A stretch of DNA of 64,000 nucleotides from Diadema setosum. Lineage: Eukaryota; Echinodermata; Echinoidea; Diadematoida; Diadematidae. The notes beneath the pieces were generated by a model, which saw only the letters and a list, made by a program, of their open reading frames with translations, made no database searches and had not been told where the DNA came from. Positions within the stretch are counted from its first letter, which is position 1; each line of letters begins with the position of its first letter. Position numbers and translations under genes: made by a program. Below are positions 1 through 11,412 of this stretch, one piece after another. The stretch covers positions 5,711,544 to 5,775,543 of the forward strand of contig CM067070.1 of NCBI GenBank assembly GCA_033980235.1. Reading direction: 5' to 3'.

Positions 1-189
1 ATGACTTAAATATGAAAACAATGTTTTTTATGATCATTATAATCCAGACATTGCAACTGATTGGCAAATAAAGCAATGGAACCATCTCGACGGAAGAATT
101 TCGTGAATTTGAAAACTCCAGACATACAAAAAGAATATTGACAACGCAACCTTATATTTAATATATCTTTCTTTCTGTCACAATGAAAG

Positions 190-261
190 TTTTCTGTCGG
201 ACAACCCTATTTTGGTGATAGACGGAAATGCGTTTGCCCACACACCACGCCTGACTGGACT
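190..261 (+). CDS. LRR exon 1 (as seen) of LGR type C receptor
   Basis: This is the first recognisable leucine-rich-repeat exon of the receptor gene that ends at 22650. It is 72 bases, bounded by ...gaaag before and gtaagt after, and reads FLSDNPILVIDGNAFAHTP in the middle. Both boundaries are phase 2: the first base completes a codon and the last two begin one. The motif is a normal extracellular LRR (LSxNxI...FxxxxxL). The acceptor tract is purine-rich, so the 5' boundary is a little less certain than for later exons. The start codon and signal peptide must lie upstream of the window. Confidence 0.75.
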
Positions 262-477
262 GTAAGTACTAGTAAGGTGAATCCCGTTCATATTATAGGC
301 TTTTCTCGAAAGGTTGAGACACAAACGAGATACACTCGAGACAGCCGGGAGGCTTGTCTCGAATGTACGCGTAAGGTAGTCTCAGAGGCCAGACTTTAAT
401 TTGTCCCCGTCATGGTTCGCGAGAGGACTATTATGAAACAGGCTTTCGTATGCGGACACGTGTGTGGCAATTTCTTC

Positions 478-542
478 AAACACACGCACACACACACGCA
501 CATACACACGCACACACACACACACAAACATACACACACACA
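478..542. repeat. (CA)n microsatellite
   Basis: An imperfect CA run, interrupted by CG and TA steps, lies inside the first visible intron. Confidence 0.95.
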
Positions 543-914
543 GGGAGTGGAGTGGGAGGTACCACATAATTCTGAAATTCATCAGGCCTTATGAAAATTT
601 TCTCCGAAAACATGAAAATGCTACTTCTCAAGACATGTTACAGTGGATTTTCATTCTGCTGTATCTGATAGGGCATTGTAGAAGCTATCAAACGTCTACA
701 CAAAATTCTGAATTGACTATGTTAACTTTAATATGCAAATTTATGCCAGTCATGGGATCTACATAATACATAATACGCATAATACGCACCTAAATATCAA
801 ACACAGCACATACCATCCAACCTCCACACACAAACACATATATTATACGCATAACTTACATAGCATACCTACCCCACCAAAGCATAACACCCGATCAACC
901 ACCCCCAACCAACC

Positions 915-1335
915 AGTTCACCGTGCATGGCCGGCGACAATTTGTGTAATGCCATTATACCAATATGCCATGCCACTTGCCATCACAAATTGTCGCCATC
1001 GAGGTCAAAAATTGGAAACTGCACAAGCATCACACATTTACCACAATTTGTGACGGGGCGACAATTTGTGCCGCAAACTCCGTCACAAATTGTCGCCAGG
1101 AGAAGGGGCAACAATTTTTGATTGGCCAACAATTTATGTCGCAACAATCTTTCTTCTTTTTTTTTTTTTGCCATCATAAATTTTCGTCACCGAGGTAAAA
1201 AAAAAAAATGGAACTGCACAAGCATCAAAAATTGTCACCAGACGACAATTTGTAACGGGGCAGCAATTTTTGACGCCATAACCGTAAAAAAAAAATGTCG
1301 CCCCGGCTCGGAGCGACAATTTTTGTCGCAACAGA
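915..1335. repeat. Clustered inverted/direct CGACAATTTGTG repeats
   Basis: The words CGACAATTTGTG / CACAAATTGTCG and close variants recur about ten times in both orientations. There is also a larger direct repeat: a block running through 'aactgcacaagcatca' near 1018 is repeated near 1213. Poly-T and poly-A runs separate the units. It looks like a decayed tandem or foldback element. Confidence 0.75.
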
Positions 1336-1803
1336 CGGCCATTTTGGATTGCTCTACTGCAATACTATCTACCTATCTCTACGTTTAGATTTGGATGTAT
1401 CAATTTCAGTTCTCCAGTTAGGTAATTCTGTCTACTCCTCTTCCAGTGGCGCTGCATCCCCAACTCATGTTTTAGACGTTGGTGTACGTTTTCAGTTCTG
1501 GGTTTTCCGTAGAATGTGTTAGTTTTCAATGAATGTTTTACGTTTTACTTTTGCCCTGATACTTTACATTTGGGTAATATCAAAACATGGTACACGTAAT
1601 CACGAACAATAAACCAACTGGAAACCTCTCCTCGCCAACTGGAAAACCTCTCTCCTTGGGCAGTTTTTGTCCGTGCTTTACTACTCCACGATGATGGGAA
1701 CATATGGGACTAAGCTTATGAGCACTTCAGTCATATCCAGATTTTGATTCACAACGACCATCTTTCCCCATCACATGGTTCACATTGGTGCGTTTTGATA
1801 ATT

Positions 1804-1862
1804 GAGTATCTGAATATAAGAACGAACCAAGTCCATGGAAGACCATATCGAGTAAACTTAAA
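1804..1862. repeat. Dispersed repeat, copy 1
   Basis: The segment starting 'gagtatctgaatataagaac' is almost identical to 62407-62465, and both copies end in a long poly-A. The copies lie 60 kb apart in the same orientation, so this is an interspersed repeat, possibly the poly-A end of a retroposed sequence. Confidence 0.7.
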
Positions 1863-2588
1863 AAAAAAAATCATGTCTTTTTTTTTTAATTTGTTCAATA
1901 ATATTTTATTTAACTGTGGTGGGAAGGCAACACTGTATATACAAATTAGAACCTATATCATTATGAAAATTATCGTTAACATTAATTGTGGAGAGGCCAT
2001 TTTGTGTGAATGAGTTTGGTCGTTCTTTGAATCATTTGGACTCGGGTCGTTCTTAGATTCATATACATGATATTCTGCTATAGAGATGAGAGGAGGATGA
2101 GAGAGGACGCTATATGTAAGAATGACCCAAGTCCTTCATTCGTACAATCATAAAAGATTTAACTCATTCATTTCAGGCACTTCCGGGGGTAATTAGGATT
2201 TATCATTATACACAAGAGGAGTCCATGCATAAGCTACAATTTCCCATGTCAAACTGAATTTGGACAAAAATTGGACTTGGTCGGTCAGGTCTTCAATTGG
2301 TCCTCTCACCTTCACAATGACATCACTGTTTCTTGCTTAGGTTGTATCTTTAATTTTGAATACTGACTCTTGAAAAAATAGGTCCATTTGCAGGATCGTG
2401 TGGTCATCGTGTGGTTACATGATTTGCATACGCTTTTCTTGGCATACACTTGAACAACTGAAACGAGCTTAATATAAGAATATTCTGTCAAAACAATGTT
2501 CAGTAAGTCCTATATGACAGATTTACCTTGAAAGATAAATATCCCACGGCTGACACACACATATTGAGTTGTGCATGCTTACATGTAA

Positions 2589-2590
<2 letters not shown>

Positions 2591-2640
<50 letters not shown>

Positions 2641-2658
2641 TATATATATATACACATA

Positions 2659-2706
<48 letters not shown>
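2591..2706. repeat. (TA)n microsatellite
   Basis: About 115 bases of almost pure TA with a few TACA interruptions. It lies about 110 bases upstream of LRR exon 2. Confidence 0.95.
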
Positions 2707-2709
<3 letters not shown>

Positions 2710-2816
2710 TATTATGCTTGTTATAATGTACATCACAGACATTTTAAGTGGTGTAGACCTTCTTGTATTTTTTATTTTTTGTTCTTTCATGCCATTTTGT
2801 TCTTCCGTACAAACAG

Positions 2817-2888
2817 ACATCTTTCACGCAGCAACACTTCTGAAGTTGGACAGGAATTGTTAGCCGGAGTTCCAAAACTGTGTCTGCT
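2817..2888 (+). CDS. LRR exon 2 of LGR type C receptor
   Basis: 72 bases between ...acaaacag and gtacgt, reading [20 protein letters not shown] nearer AG at 2831 would give a 57-base exon. The upstream AG was chosen because it restores 72 bases and the LRR start. This repeat is degenerate: the Asn ladder position is shifted and there is no Phe in the second half. It could be a weakly folded or decaying repeat. Confidence 0.75.
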
Positions 2889-4388
2889 GTACGTATGTTT
2901 GACAATTTAGATGCAAATTAAATGTTACTACATTTCATTGCACTTTTAGGCACAATTCGATTGGAATTGATGACATTTACAATTGATTTCGATTACGGCC
3001 ATCCAGATAAAGTCATTGACATCCATGTAATGCTATTGAAGGAAATTATGTAATGGCAATAAGTAATTGTATTGTTGCCTAAATCAAAACCATATGAAAT
3101 ATCATTGACTTTAAGACGTATTCAGAATGGTTCAAGTAATTACCTGGTCGTAGTGTTTTGCAGTTCTGATATGTGGGCCGAAGGAATTAGTTTGCATAGC
3201 ATGTAGAGTATGATTATTGGAGACAGAATTAAAACACGCATTACCACTTTAATGGCGACAGGTACCTGTCAACGTTTTGACCCAGCAGTTTAACGAACTT
3301 GTTCCAAAGTAATCCTGGCTGGCGCATATTCACTAGGACTCGCTGACAGCAGATCTAGTTTTCAACCTGCCTAACACAATGCAACTTACCCACATTTAAC
3401 TCGATCTTGGGTGAAATGTTTTCGATACACATTGTGGAAGGATTGTGGTTTGCAAGAAGTACTGGCTTTTCAAAAACTCTGTTGGATTGTTAATCTTTCA
3501 CAAGATATAAAGGAAACACGTAAAACACTGGTAATTGGAAATTGGTTACATGATCTCAAAGGGACATCATGTTATCTAATTTCCATTCTTTGCGATCATT
3601 ACTATTTGTGACCCTGCATCACAAAGCGAACACAATGTTGCCAGACATGAAATTTTAGTTCAGAGCACATTCTGAAAGAGCAGAATGTACGCTTTAAAAA
3701 GATGTATAACTCAAATCAGATGGACTCTCCTAAACTATCTAAATGTTGGAAAGTAACACAATTGGAAAAAAAAAAAGTATGAACTGAGAAAAAAAAGGGC
3801 TCTGAAGTACAGTGTCTATTCAAGCGCTAAATCTTTACCAAGCCATGCTGGCTGGGCGATGAATGGAACAAAAAGAAATAATGTAAACCACCACAGGAAC
3901 AATAATGAAGGGATTATTAGATCAAACTTAGATTAAGCATGCCTTATCAACACATTCTGTCCATAATTAACGCCAACTTTAAAGGCAGTAGCATTATCCT
4001 TTCAAAAGTAATTAGAATTGCAAATGAAGAGTGTGTAAAAGGTTTTTAAAGAAATGAAAAGGGGACTCTAAAGACACACCTATCACACTATTCTAAAAAA
4101 AAAAAAAAATCACACACTTTCCTGATGTTTTATGATCCCAAAATTTAGCATAATGTTGAAGATAATTGTTCCTTCAGAAAATATGAGAAAGTCACGATCA
4201 GCTAGGTTGACCCATTTCACCTATTTTCAGTCCTCACACAATGTGTGGGGACTTTCTGTTCGTTTTGTGATGCGCGATCACATTTGAACCTCAATTCCAT
4301 CTGCGAGGCATTAATCGCATTCTAACATATTTTGTTTAATTTAGTGATTTTTCTTGCTCTGTGTTCTCTTGGTTGCCTTGGGATAAAG
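2889..4388 (+). other. Intron between LRR exons 2 and 3
   Basis: This intron contains a full-length TGTGACC-ended repeat (next entry). No LRR motif flanked by splice sites was found outside it. Confidence 0.6.
3607..4282 (-). mobile_element. TGTGACC-family non-autonomous element, copy 1
   Basis: A 676-base copy begins TGTGACCCTGCATCACAAAG and ends in the inverted form ...GCGCGATCACA. It is in reverse orientation relative to the copy at 12591, and internal words such as AGTGTCTATTCAAGCGC match the other copies. Short inverted termini, no open frame and many copies indicate a MITE-like DNA element. Confidence 0.85.
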
Positions 4389-4460
4389 GTATCTAAGAGA
4401 CAATCATCTTCGAAGACTTGCGCCAGGGACATTCATTGATAACGACTATCTTCTACGTTT
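4389..4460 (+). CDS. LRR exon 3 of LGR type C receptor
   Basis: 72 bases between ...gataaag and gtaagt, reading YLRDNHLRRLAPGTF. It has the typical LxxNxLxxLxxxxF spacing of an extracellular LRR. Confidence 0.92.
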
Positions 4461-4795
4461 GTAAGTATTCTTTTAGTGTTTTACATACAACGTTTGAGAG
4501 TTTACAACCATCGACGGATGGTATTTGAACCCGTCACCAGTCGGCAAATATCAACAGAAGTAAATATTTCCGTAGAATCACTCACGTTTTTGTTTGTCTG
4601 TTTTTCACAAGGCTTGCAATTTTAGAATGTAGTTTTCAATGTGTCAATTTTGAATCAGTCAATATTTTTCTTGTTTAATCAAGTGTTATGTTTTAACCGA
4701 TCTAGATTATCCTGACCGCTTTATTGGCAATGTAATTTACCTTTCATGAATGAATTTTCTTCGTCTTTTATTAACATAATATTAACTTACAACAG

Positions 4796-4867
4796 GTACA
4801 TGGAGAATAACGATATTACGATGCTGGAGAATGGCACTTTTCTGGGTCTGGAAAAACTGTGGTCACT
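4796..4867 (+). CDS. LRR exon 4 of LGR type C receptor
   Basis: 72 bases between ...caacag and gtaagt, reading YMENNDITMLENGTFLGL. The motif NGT is a potential N-glycosylation site on the ectodomain. Confidence 0.94.
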
Positions 4868-5423
4868 GTAAGTATTTGAATTGCACCTATACCTACACAG
4901 AATAACAAGTGCAATGATTTAAAATGACAACATAACATTACACAAAATAATAGATAAACATAAGCAATAGAACTGTACAGCACACATAATTCTACAAAAC
5001 ATGTGAAAACATACACGTTAGTTGTTTTTCTTGTTGTTTTTTTTTTCAACTTGTTACCTGCAATTCAATTATTAAATAAGTTACAGTTGCCTGTCTTCAC
5101 GTCGAATGCATGTGGTAATGCATGCCATCTCGACATGTGTGTTGTTTGAGCTACGAATTAAACATTACTTTTTCAAAGACAAACAAGACAGGCAGAAATT
5201 AAAATAATTATAAAAAGAAATTAAATATGGAATCAAATAGGTTCAAATATTACTAAAGACACAATCATTGACACTGTCATGCATGTTATAAATTCCATGA
5301 CCATTTATCATATCATTCTAATGTTAAGTGAAATCTTTAGTATAGTTATATTTCATTGTTTTCTTTTGTACACTTTACAATGACCTTCTGTTTTGATTTT
5401 CATTGAAAATGTGTTGTTCACAG

Positions 5424-5495
5424 ATATCTCTCAAACAACAATATTACTTCCATCGAAGCTGGAGCATTCGATGGCTTAAAGAACCTATGGTGGTT
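5424..5495 (+). CDS. LRR exon 5 of LGR type C receptor
   Basis: 72 bases between ...tcacag and gtaagt, reading YLSNNNITSIEAGAFDGL. This is the closest of the set to the consensus LRR. NIT is a potential N-glycosylation site. Confidence 0.95.
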
Positions 5496-5896
5496 GTAAG
5501 TATAAACAGATAGCACTTAACGTCAAATAAATAATATGAAATAGAATAAAATTGATGACATCTTTCATCATTTCATCATTTCTTTTTTTTTTGTGGGGGG
5601 TTCAATGTGTATCCTCCCCCCTCACTTATATAAAGTAGCCTGCAAACAAAAACCAAAAAGGTGCAGCTCCATGGGTATGTTGTACCTAAAGTAAGTTTTA
5701 CGTGTTTTTTTTTATGTCTAATTTTTTTTTTTGTCTAAATGTAAATGTTTATACCAAAACGACCATCAAAATGTATTTGTGGTCTCGCGATTGTGTTGCG
5801 TATGTTTTGTTTGGAACAGAGCAATTATGATAGCCTACGCGATCATTGGCTTCAAGCTGATTCGTTATTATGTTCTTGTTCATGTTTGTGTTATAG

Positions 5897-5968
5897 AATT
5901 CTGAGGAATGCTGGTATAACAACAATTGAACGCAACACTTTCCACGGTCTGGAAACACTATTCTATAT
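5897..5968 (+). CDS. LRR exon 6 of LGR type C receptor
   Basis: 72 bases between ...ttatag and gtaagt, reading ILRNAGITTIERNTFHGL. Gly replaces the usual residue after the Asn ladder position, but the second half is typical. Confidence 0.93.
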
Positions 5969-6100
5969 GTAAGTCACTTATATGTAAGCCACCTTGAATC
6001 GAGTTAGCAATTCTAGTTATGAACTCCATCCAAAGGGGTGGGGTTTACACACACACACACACACACACACTCAATGACACACCCAAATTCATTATGTATA

Positions 6101-6509
6101 TGTGACCGTGCACCTCAAAACGAACATAAAGTCGCACACACTGATTTTGCGTGAGGACTGAAAATAAGTGAAATGGGTCAACCTAGCCGAACTTGACTTT
6201 TTTCATATTTTCTGAAAGAACGGGTCTTCTTTTACATTATGCTAAAATTTGGTATCATAAAACGGGCAGGAAAGTGTGTTTTTTTAGCAGTTTATCTGAA
6301 ACATTTTCGGTAGAATAGGGTGATTAGGTGTGTCTTTGGAATCCCTTTTTCATTTCTGAAAAACCTTGTCCAGACTTTGCACTTTCAACTCTAATAATTT
6401 TTTATTTTTTTTTCACACTATTCTACCAAAAACCCATTTCACTTATTTTCAGTCCTCACGCAAAATCAGTGTGTGCGACTTTAGGTTCGTTTTGAGGTGC
6501 ACGGTCACA
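6101..6509. mobile_element. Foldback derivative of the TGTGACC family
   Basis: About 85 bases at the left (TGTGACCGTGCACCTCAAAA... to the 'aagtgaaatgggtcaacc' region) are repeated as the inverse complement at the right end (...TTTTGAGGTGCACGGTCACA). Both ends therefore carry the same terminus of the family, unlike the full-length copies. The element is flanked by TA on both sides. It probably arose by inverted duplication of one end. Confidence 0.85.
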
Positions 6510-6684
6510 TATATGTTATATATTTATAGATAGATAGATAGATAAATGAATAGATAAATATATATATACTTACGTGTGTGTGCATAGGGTAAGGCAAAGA
6601 ACTTGTACTCAGACATTTTATTTCTTCACACAGACCATTAACAGATAATGAAATCATCCTCTCTTTTTTTCTTCTTACTTACAG

Positions 6685-6756
6685 GGATCTCTCACAAAAC
6701 AATCTCCGGATGATTGACAGTTACTCATTTGAATACATTGGGACGCTGACAGAGTT
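6685..6756 (+). CDS. LRR exon 7 of LGR type C receptor
   Basis: 72 bases between ...ttacag and gtgagt, reading DLSQNNLRMIDSYSFEYI. This is the first exon of a DLS-type subgroup (exons 7-9, with DIS in exon 11). Confidence 0.94.
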
Positions 6757-7001
6757 GTGAGTTGAGTTGTCATGATTTTCGTTTTACCTTTGTAATATCA
6801 GGAACCTATTTGAAGTCAATCACATAATGCGGCATTTTTGGGGGTCCTTTCGTACTACCATCTTATCCTTGTAATTCGACGACACATAGCAGACAGAAGA
6901 GTAGTGATGAAAAAAGCAACAACAACAGGACACATAAGCAATTTATATTAAGCGTGAAAGACGCAACCTGTAATCAGAATATAATTCTCTCTTTATACAT
7001 A

Positions 7002-7004
7002 CAA

Positions 7005-7040
<36 letters not shown>

Positions 7041-7065
7041 CATATATATTATATACATATATATA
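7002..7065. repeat. (CT)n(TA)n microsatellite
   Basis: A run of CT steps passes directly into TA steps. Confidence 0.9.
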
Positions 7066-7139
7066 ACGTAAATGTCGTTTAATACGTATATAAATGTAAA
7101 TATATAAATGTAAATTTAGTATAATACGATTTGAAAGGC

Positions 7140-7515
7140 ATAATTTATCATTTGGAGATGAAACAAAAACCCAACATAAATGCTTTCAAATAGAATAGTT
7201 CTAAAATGTGAATTAGGGAAAGAAACAGCCACTGTAAAAATCTGAATCCGTATAATCAACGTTAAGTAGTGTTAAATGCACAAATGTTAACAAAAGTTAT
7301 AATAGAAGTGTTTCCAGACTAAACCGTCTACAGTTACGGTTTATTAAGAAAAATACTGATATCTCCTTATATTATTTCAGGATTTATTTCGAAAATGTTC
7401 GGCTTTATCGTAAGGTATTTTGTGATACAACACACCTACACATATGTATCAAATGTGATATCTTGAACATTTTGTAAATCACTGCTCCCAAAGGTAAACT
7501 TGACCTTTAAATGTG
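7140..7515 (+). repeat. Intronic direct repeat, copy A
   Basis: Colinear with 10925-11290 over roughly 350 bases. Shared words include 'gccactgtaaaaatctgaat' versus 'accactgtaaaaacttgaat', 'atgttaacaaaagtt', 'acacatatgta' and 'cactg[c/t]tcccaaaggta'. It lies just upstream of exon 8 as copy B lies just upstream of exon 11, which suggests the exon and its intron flank were duplicated together. Confidence 0.8.
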
Positions 7516-7611
7516 TATGTGTGTTTATAATGATGTATGCACATATTTTGCAGGCGTATGAATCAAAACTATTGACAAACTTTCTTGTGATCTCTTTCGG
7601 TGAACGCGTAG

Positions 7612-7683
7612 AGATCTTTCTCGTAATGGCATCATGAAAATCAAAGAGGACGCCTTCGTTGGTTTGGAAAACCTCGTCACGTT
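7612..7683 (+). CDS. LRR exon 8 of LGR type C receptor
   Basis: 72 bases between ...gcgtag and gtaagt, reading DLSRNGIMKIKEDAFVGL. The upstream intron is homologous to that before exon 11, so the two exons may be duplicates. Confidence 0.94.
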
Positions 7684-9329
7684 GTAAGTGTTTTTGGTAT
7701 TTAAAGGCTTCCCTTTGTTTTATGGACAAAACAAAATGTTTAAGATTCATGAAATAAGTAGCACAAAGTTGTTGTTGTTTCAAGGAAAAATCCGCTACAA
7801 TAATATTATAAATATATAATAGGCTTATTTTTGTTTTGTTTAATTTGTTTTGTTTTTTCTTGAGAAACCGCCAACAAAGTCAGTATTAAGTTAGACGTAA
7901 AGGCGGCTGGGAATTACCTTATGTCAATTCAAAATACCAAAGTTGAAGCAAGAGAATGAGAACAATTTCACACAGTTAAAAAATACAGTGCAAAATATAT
8001 GAAATACTTAACTTCGTTTTATTTTCAAAGGCGAAGCTGTTTTATTTCACACTACTTATCATCAATGTTTTGGACAGTCTTAGGGTGAATAATAATAGGT
8101 CGTAAATCTGAAATGTCTTCGGTTCCCTTTGTCGTGTCTCTTCCACAAAAGACACACACACACAAAAAAAATAAAAATAAAACAACAAATAAGCAATCTT
8201 CCATACTAATCCGCAGAAATCGTCAGTCAGGTGTAATGACTTTGAGACTTTGATACCGCTTGCTTCAGGTACAGTTCATATCTGATATTTTGCCTTTCGT
8301 TTGTAAATGTGACCGTGTACCTCAAAACGAACATAAAGTCGCGGCACACACTGATTTTGCGTGAGGACTTAAAATAAGTGAAAAGGGTCAACCTACCGAA
8401 CTTGACTTTTTCATATTTTCTGAAAGAGCGGGTCTTCTTTTACATAATGCTAAAATTTGGTACATGTATCACAAAAAGGGTAGGAAAGTGTGTGTGTGTT
8501 TTTCAGCAGTTAATCTCGAATATTTTTGGTACAATAGTGTGATTACATGTAGGTGTGTCTTTAGAATCCCTTTTTCATTTCTGAAAAACCTTGTCCACAC
8601 TCTTTACTTTCAACTCTAATAACTTTTGAAAATATAGTGGTACTGCTTTGAAAGTTTGCATTAAATATGGACAGAAAGTGTTAATGAGGCATACTTAATT
8701 TCAGTTTAATATAATAATCCCTTCATTGTAGTTCCTCTGGTGGTTTACTTCCTGTTTTTGTCTCATCCATCGCACAGCCAGCACGGTTTGGTAAAGATTA
8801 AGCGCTTGAATAGACACTGCTGTACTTCAGAGCCGCTTTTCTCAGTTCACACTTTTCCTGAGTTTGTGCTTTCTTTCCAATATTTAGATAGGTTAGGAGA
8901 GTCCATTTGACTTGGGTTATAAATCATTTTAAAGCTTAAAATCTGTTCTTTCAGAATATGGTCTTAACTCAAAATTCAAGACTGGCGACTTTTTGTTTGT
9001 TTTGAGGTGTAGGGTCACAAAAGTTTTCCGTAAATGTAATGTTGAAAATAGTCTTCTTAAAAAAGTCTTATTTCGACTTGTTTAGATGGGCTATCGTTGA
9101 ATAGGAAAGGGAAAACACGGCAAAGAACACTTTTTTTTTTCTTAAACTGAAAATCATCAAATCACCATCACCTTTCGTTTGTGCACACATTCCTTATGAA
9201 GAAAAAAATGCCTTTTGTAAGAAATGGGCATTAATTGCTTACAGTATAGAAAATAGACGATTGCCTGTTTCATTGATTTGTTTGTTTGTTTGTTTGTTTG
9301 TTTTTTCGCTTATTGTCTTTCCTTGACAG
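7684..9329 (+). other. Intron between LRR exons 8 and 9
   Basis: Most of it is a full TGTGACC-family copy (8308-9019). The rest is AT-rich sequence in which I see no exon. Confidence 0.6.
8308..9019 (+). mobile_element. TGTGACC-family non-autonomous element, copy 3
   Basis: A 712-base full-length copy with termini TGTGACCGTGTACCTCAAAA and ...TTTGAGGTGTAGGGTCACA. It is in forward orientation and colinear with the copies at 12591 and 47637. Confidence 0.88.
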
Positions 9330-9401
9330 GGATCTTTCTCAAAATAACATATCGGCTATCAACAACAGAACATTCAACGATCTGGTTAGTCTCTATGCCT
9401 T
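9330..9401 (+). CDS. LRR exon 9 of LGR type C receptor
   Basis: 72 bases between ...gacag and gtaagt, reading DLSQNNISAINNRTFNDL. It has two possible N-glycosylation sequons (NIS and NRT). Confidence 0.95.
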
Positions 9402-9616
9402 GTAAGTACGCAAAGCTGATTTGTTGTTGTTACTGTTGTTGTTTTAGTTATTGTTGTTGTAGTTGTTGTTATATATGGCCAGCGACCCTTACACGAAAAG
9501 AAGTACGGCAAATTGTACATGATTATGGAAGCTTATCATTTTCGAAAATCAGAAACAATAAAGATGTTATCTTTATTGGACGACAATCTAAGAAAAAGGG
9601 GGTGGGGCTTTTAAAG

Positions 9617-9973
9617 GGGATGGCTAGTAACTGATCAGTGGGAATCAGTGGGAATGCTGAGAGATGATTGTTCCAATCCTTGTGGGATTCATCTAAGAGT
9701 ACATTATATATCTATTCTTGTGTGAAAATTATTTGCTTCAGAATGGTCTCATATTCAAGTAATGTGCAGTTTAATGTTTCCAGGTAAGCGTCCCTGGTCA
9801 GTGACGGGACATTAATCTGCACATTACTTGAATATGAGAACATTCTGAAGCAAATAATTTTCACACAAGAATAGATGTATAATGTACTCTCAAATGAATC
9901 CCATAAGGATTGGAACAATCATCCCTCAGCATTCCCACTGATCCCCACTGATCGGTTACTAGTCATCCCCTGT
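9617..9973. repeat. Foldback element in intron 9
   Basis: Two arms of about 160 bases are inverse complements (for example 'caagtaatgtgcag' versus 'ctgcacattacttg', and 'ggatggctagtaac' versus 'gttactagtcatcc'). They are separated by about 30 bases near 9782-9812. No coding capacity is seen. A transcript of this intron could fold into a long hairpin. Confidence 0.9.
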
Positions 9974-10613
9974 AAGTTGGTATTCTATATATAGGAAGCA
10001 CCCTGAACACTAAACACCTAGTCCATTTGTAATACCCTCAGTCACATTGAACCCTAACTCCATGGGAAACAGTTTGAGTAAATCGACAAACCTGAAACTT
10101 TGGGAGAAACCTCGGAAAATCTGTTTAAAAGTTATCATTTTTCAAAGTATCGACACGTTCAGTGCTGGATTAGAAGACTACTGCAGGGCACAATGTCACA
10201 TACGTACAACAATAAGGAAAATATAAATAGCATTTCACAAAATTCAACTCTTTGAAAAAGATGCACGTTCCTCGACCCATCACTGACTTATGATAATGGT
10301 AATATTATTTCCCCTTTTCTTGTTAAAGAGGGAAGTCAATCTCTCTTTTAATTTGCGAAAAGAAATAAACATATATTGACTATTTTTATCTCATTGTAGA
10401 CATGTGGCAGCACAAACTGCAGTAGTCTTGTTATCCAGCAGCATATTGCTGTTTTATATGGTTACAGTGTTCCGTGTGTTTGTATGCGGTTTTCCTATTT
10501 GGATGTTTATTTGGCTATGTCTTCTAAAGTGTTACAATCCTTATTATTTATTTTGTGTGTGTGTGTGGTTACGACTGTTTATTACACTTCCTTGTATCGG
10601 TTTCTCGTTGCAG

Positions 10614-10685
10614 AAATTTGTCAACGAACACCATCCACCGCCTGCTACCCAATTCCTTCTCGAAACAGGGGCAGTTGACCTATAT
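10614..10685 (+). CDS. LRR exon 10 of LGR type C receptor
   Basis: 72 bases between ...gttgcag and gtaagt, reading NLSTNTIHRLLPNSF. NLS is a potential N-glycosylation site. Confidence 0.92.
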
Positions 10686-10924
10686 GTAAGTTGTATAATG
10701 TTTGTTTTAATATTGTCTTTTAATACGTCATTTCCGGTCTTTGCAAGACCGGACGCATACGTTAATGCCTCAGTATTTCCTTGTAGGCTATTGTTGGCGA
10801 TGGACAGTGACTCCTTATAATCTGCGTGTATTCAAGTCAGCACTGTATACGCAGAGCATACAATAAGGGAAGGAAGTAAATGCTTCAAATATCGCTGTAA
10901 TGTTTTTTTTTATTCACTTCAGTT

Positions 10925-11290
10925 AATTTACCATTTTCAGATGAAACAAAAATCCCAGCATTACTGCTTTAGAATAGCTTAAAAAATTGAATAAGGGATG
11001 AAAATAACCACTGTAAAAACTTGAATTAGTAAAATTGATACTAAGTATTGTTAAATATGCAAAATGTTAACAAAAGTTTTGATAAAATTGCTTCCAGAAT
11101 AACGCATTAACAGTTATAGTTTATTGAGAAAAAAATACAGATACCTCCTTATATTTTAGGCTTTATTGCGAAAATCTTATATGGTAAAATGTTTTGTAAT
11201 ACAACAGACGTACACATATGTACTAAATGTCGTATCTTGAAAGATGTTTAAATCACTGTTCCCAAAGGTATAAAACGGGACCTTTAATGG
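10925..11290 (+). repeat. Intronic direct repeat, copy B
   Basis: The partner of 7140-7515, ending shortly before the acceptor of exon 11. Divergence is spread evenly with small indels, which fits an old duplication. Confidence 0.8.
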
Positions 11291-11340
11291 CAGTCATATT
11301 GATTGACATTTTCTATTGTGCTAAACTTGTTCACTTTCAG

Positions 11341-11412
11341 GGATATCAGTTACAACCCAATCACAGTCGTCGAGCCGAATGCATTTGCCAACCTCTCCAG
11401 ACTTAAATACCT
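11341..11412 (+). CDS. LRR exon 11 of LGR type C receptor
   Basis: 72 bases between ...tttcag and gtgagt, reading DISYNPITVVEPNAFANL. Confidence 0.94.

Larger units (their letters stand above)
262..2816 (+). other. Intron between LRR exons 1 and 2
   Basis: I see no LRR exon in this stretch. It holds a CA microsatellite, a cluster of CGACAATTTGTG-type repeats, a dispersed repeat shared with 62407-62465, and a long TA microsatellite. The longest open frames come from the simple repeats. Confidence 0.6.
6757..7611 (+). other. Intron between LRR exons 7 and 8
   Basis: It contains a CT/TA microsatellite at 7002-7065 and a segment at about 7140-7515 repeated in the intron before exon 11. No further exon is seen. 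Confidence 0.6.

Noticed and set aside
60..135. LRR-like translation 'NGTISTEEFREFEN' before exon 1
   Set aside because: It has an in-frame stop just upstream and no 5' splice site at the expected place. At best it is a decayed exon, so it was not annotated.
2500..2910. Overlapping frames of Tyr/Ile repeats on both strands
   Set aside because: Translation of a TA microsatellite.
10404..10820. 138-codon hydrophobic open frame
   Set aside because: It overlaps the true 72-base LRR exon in another frame, and its Leu/Phe/Cys-rich composition comes from T-rich intron sequence.
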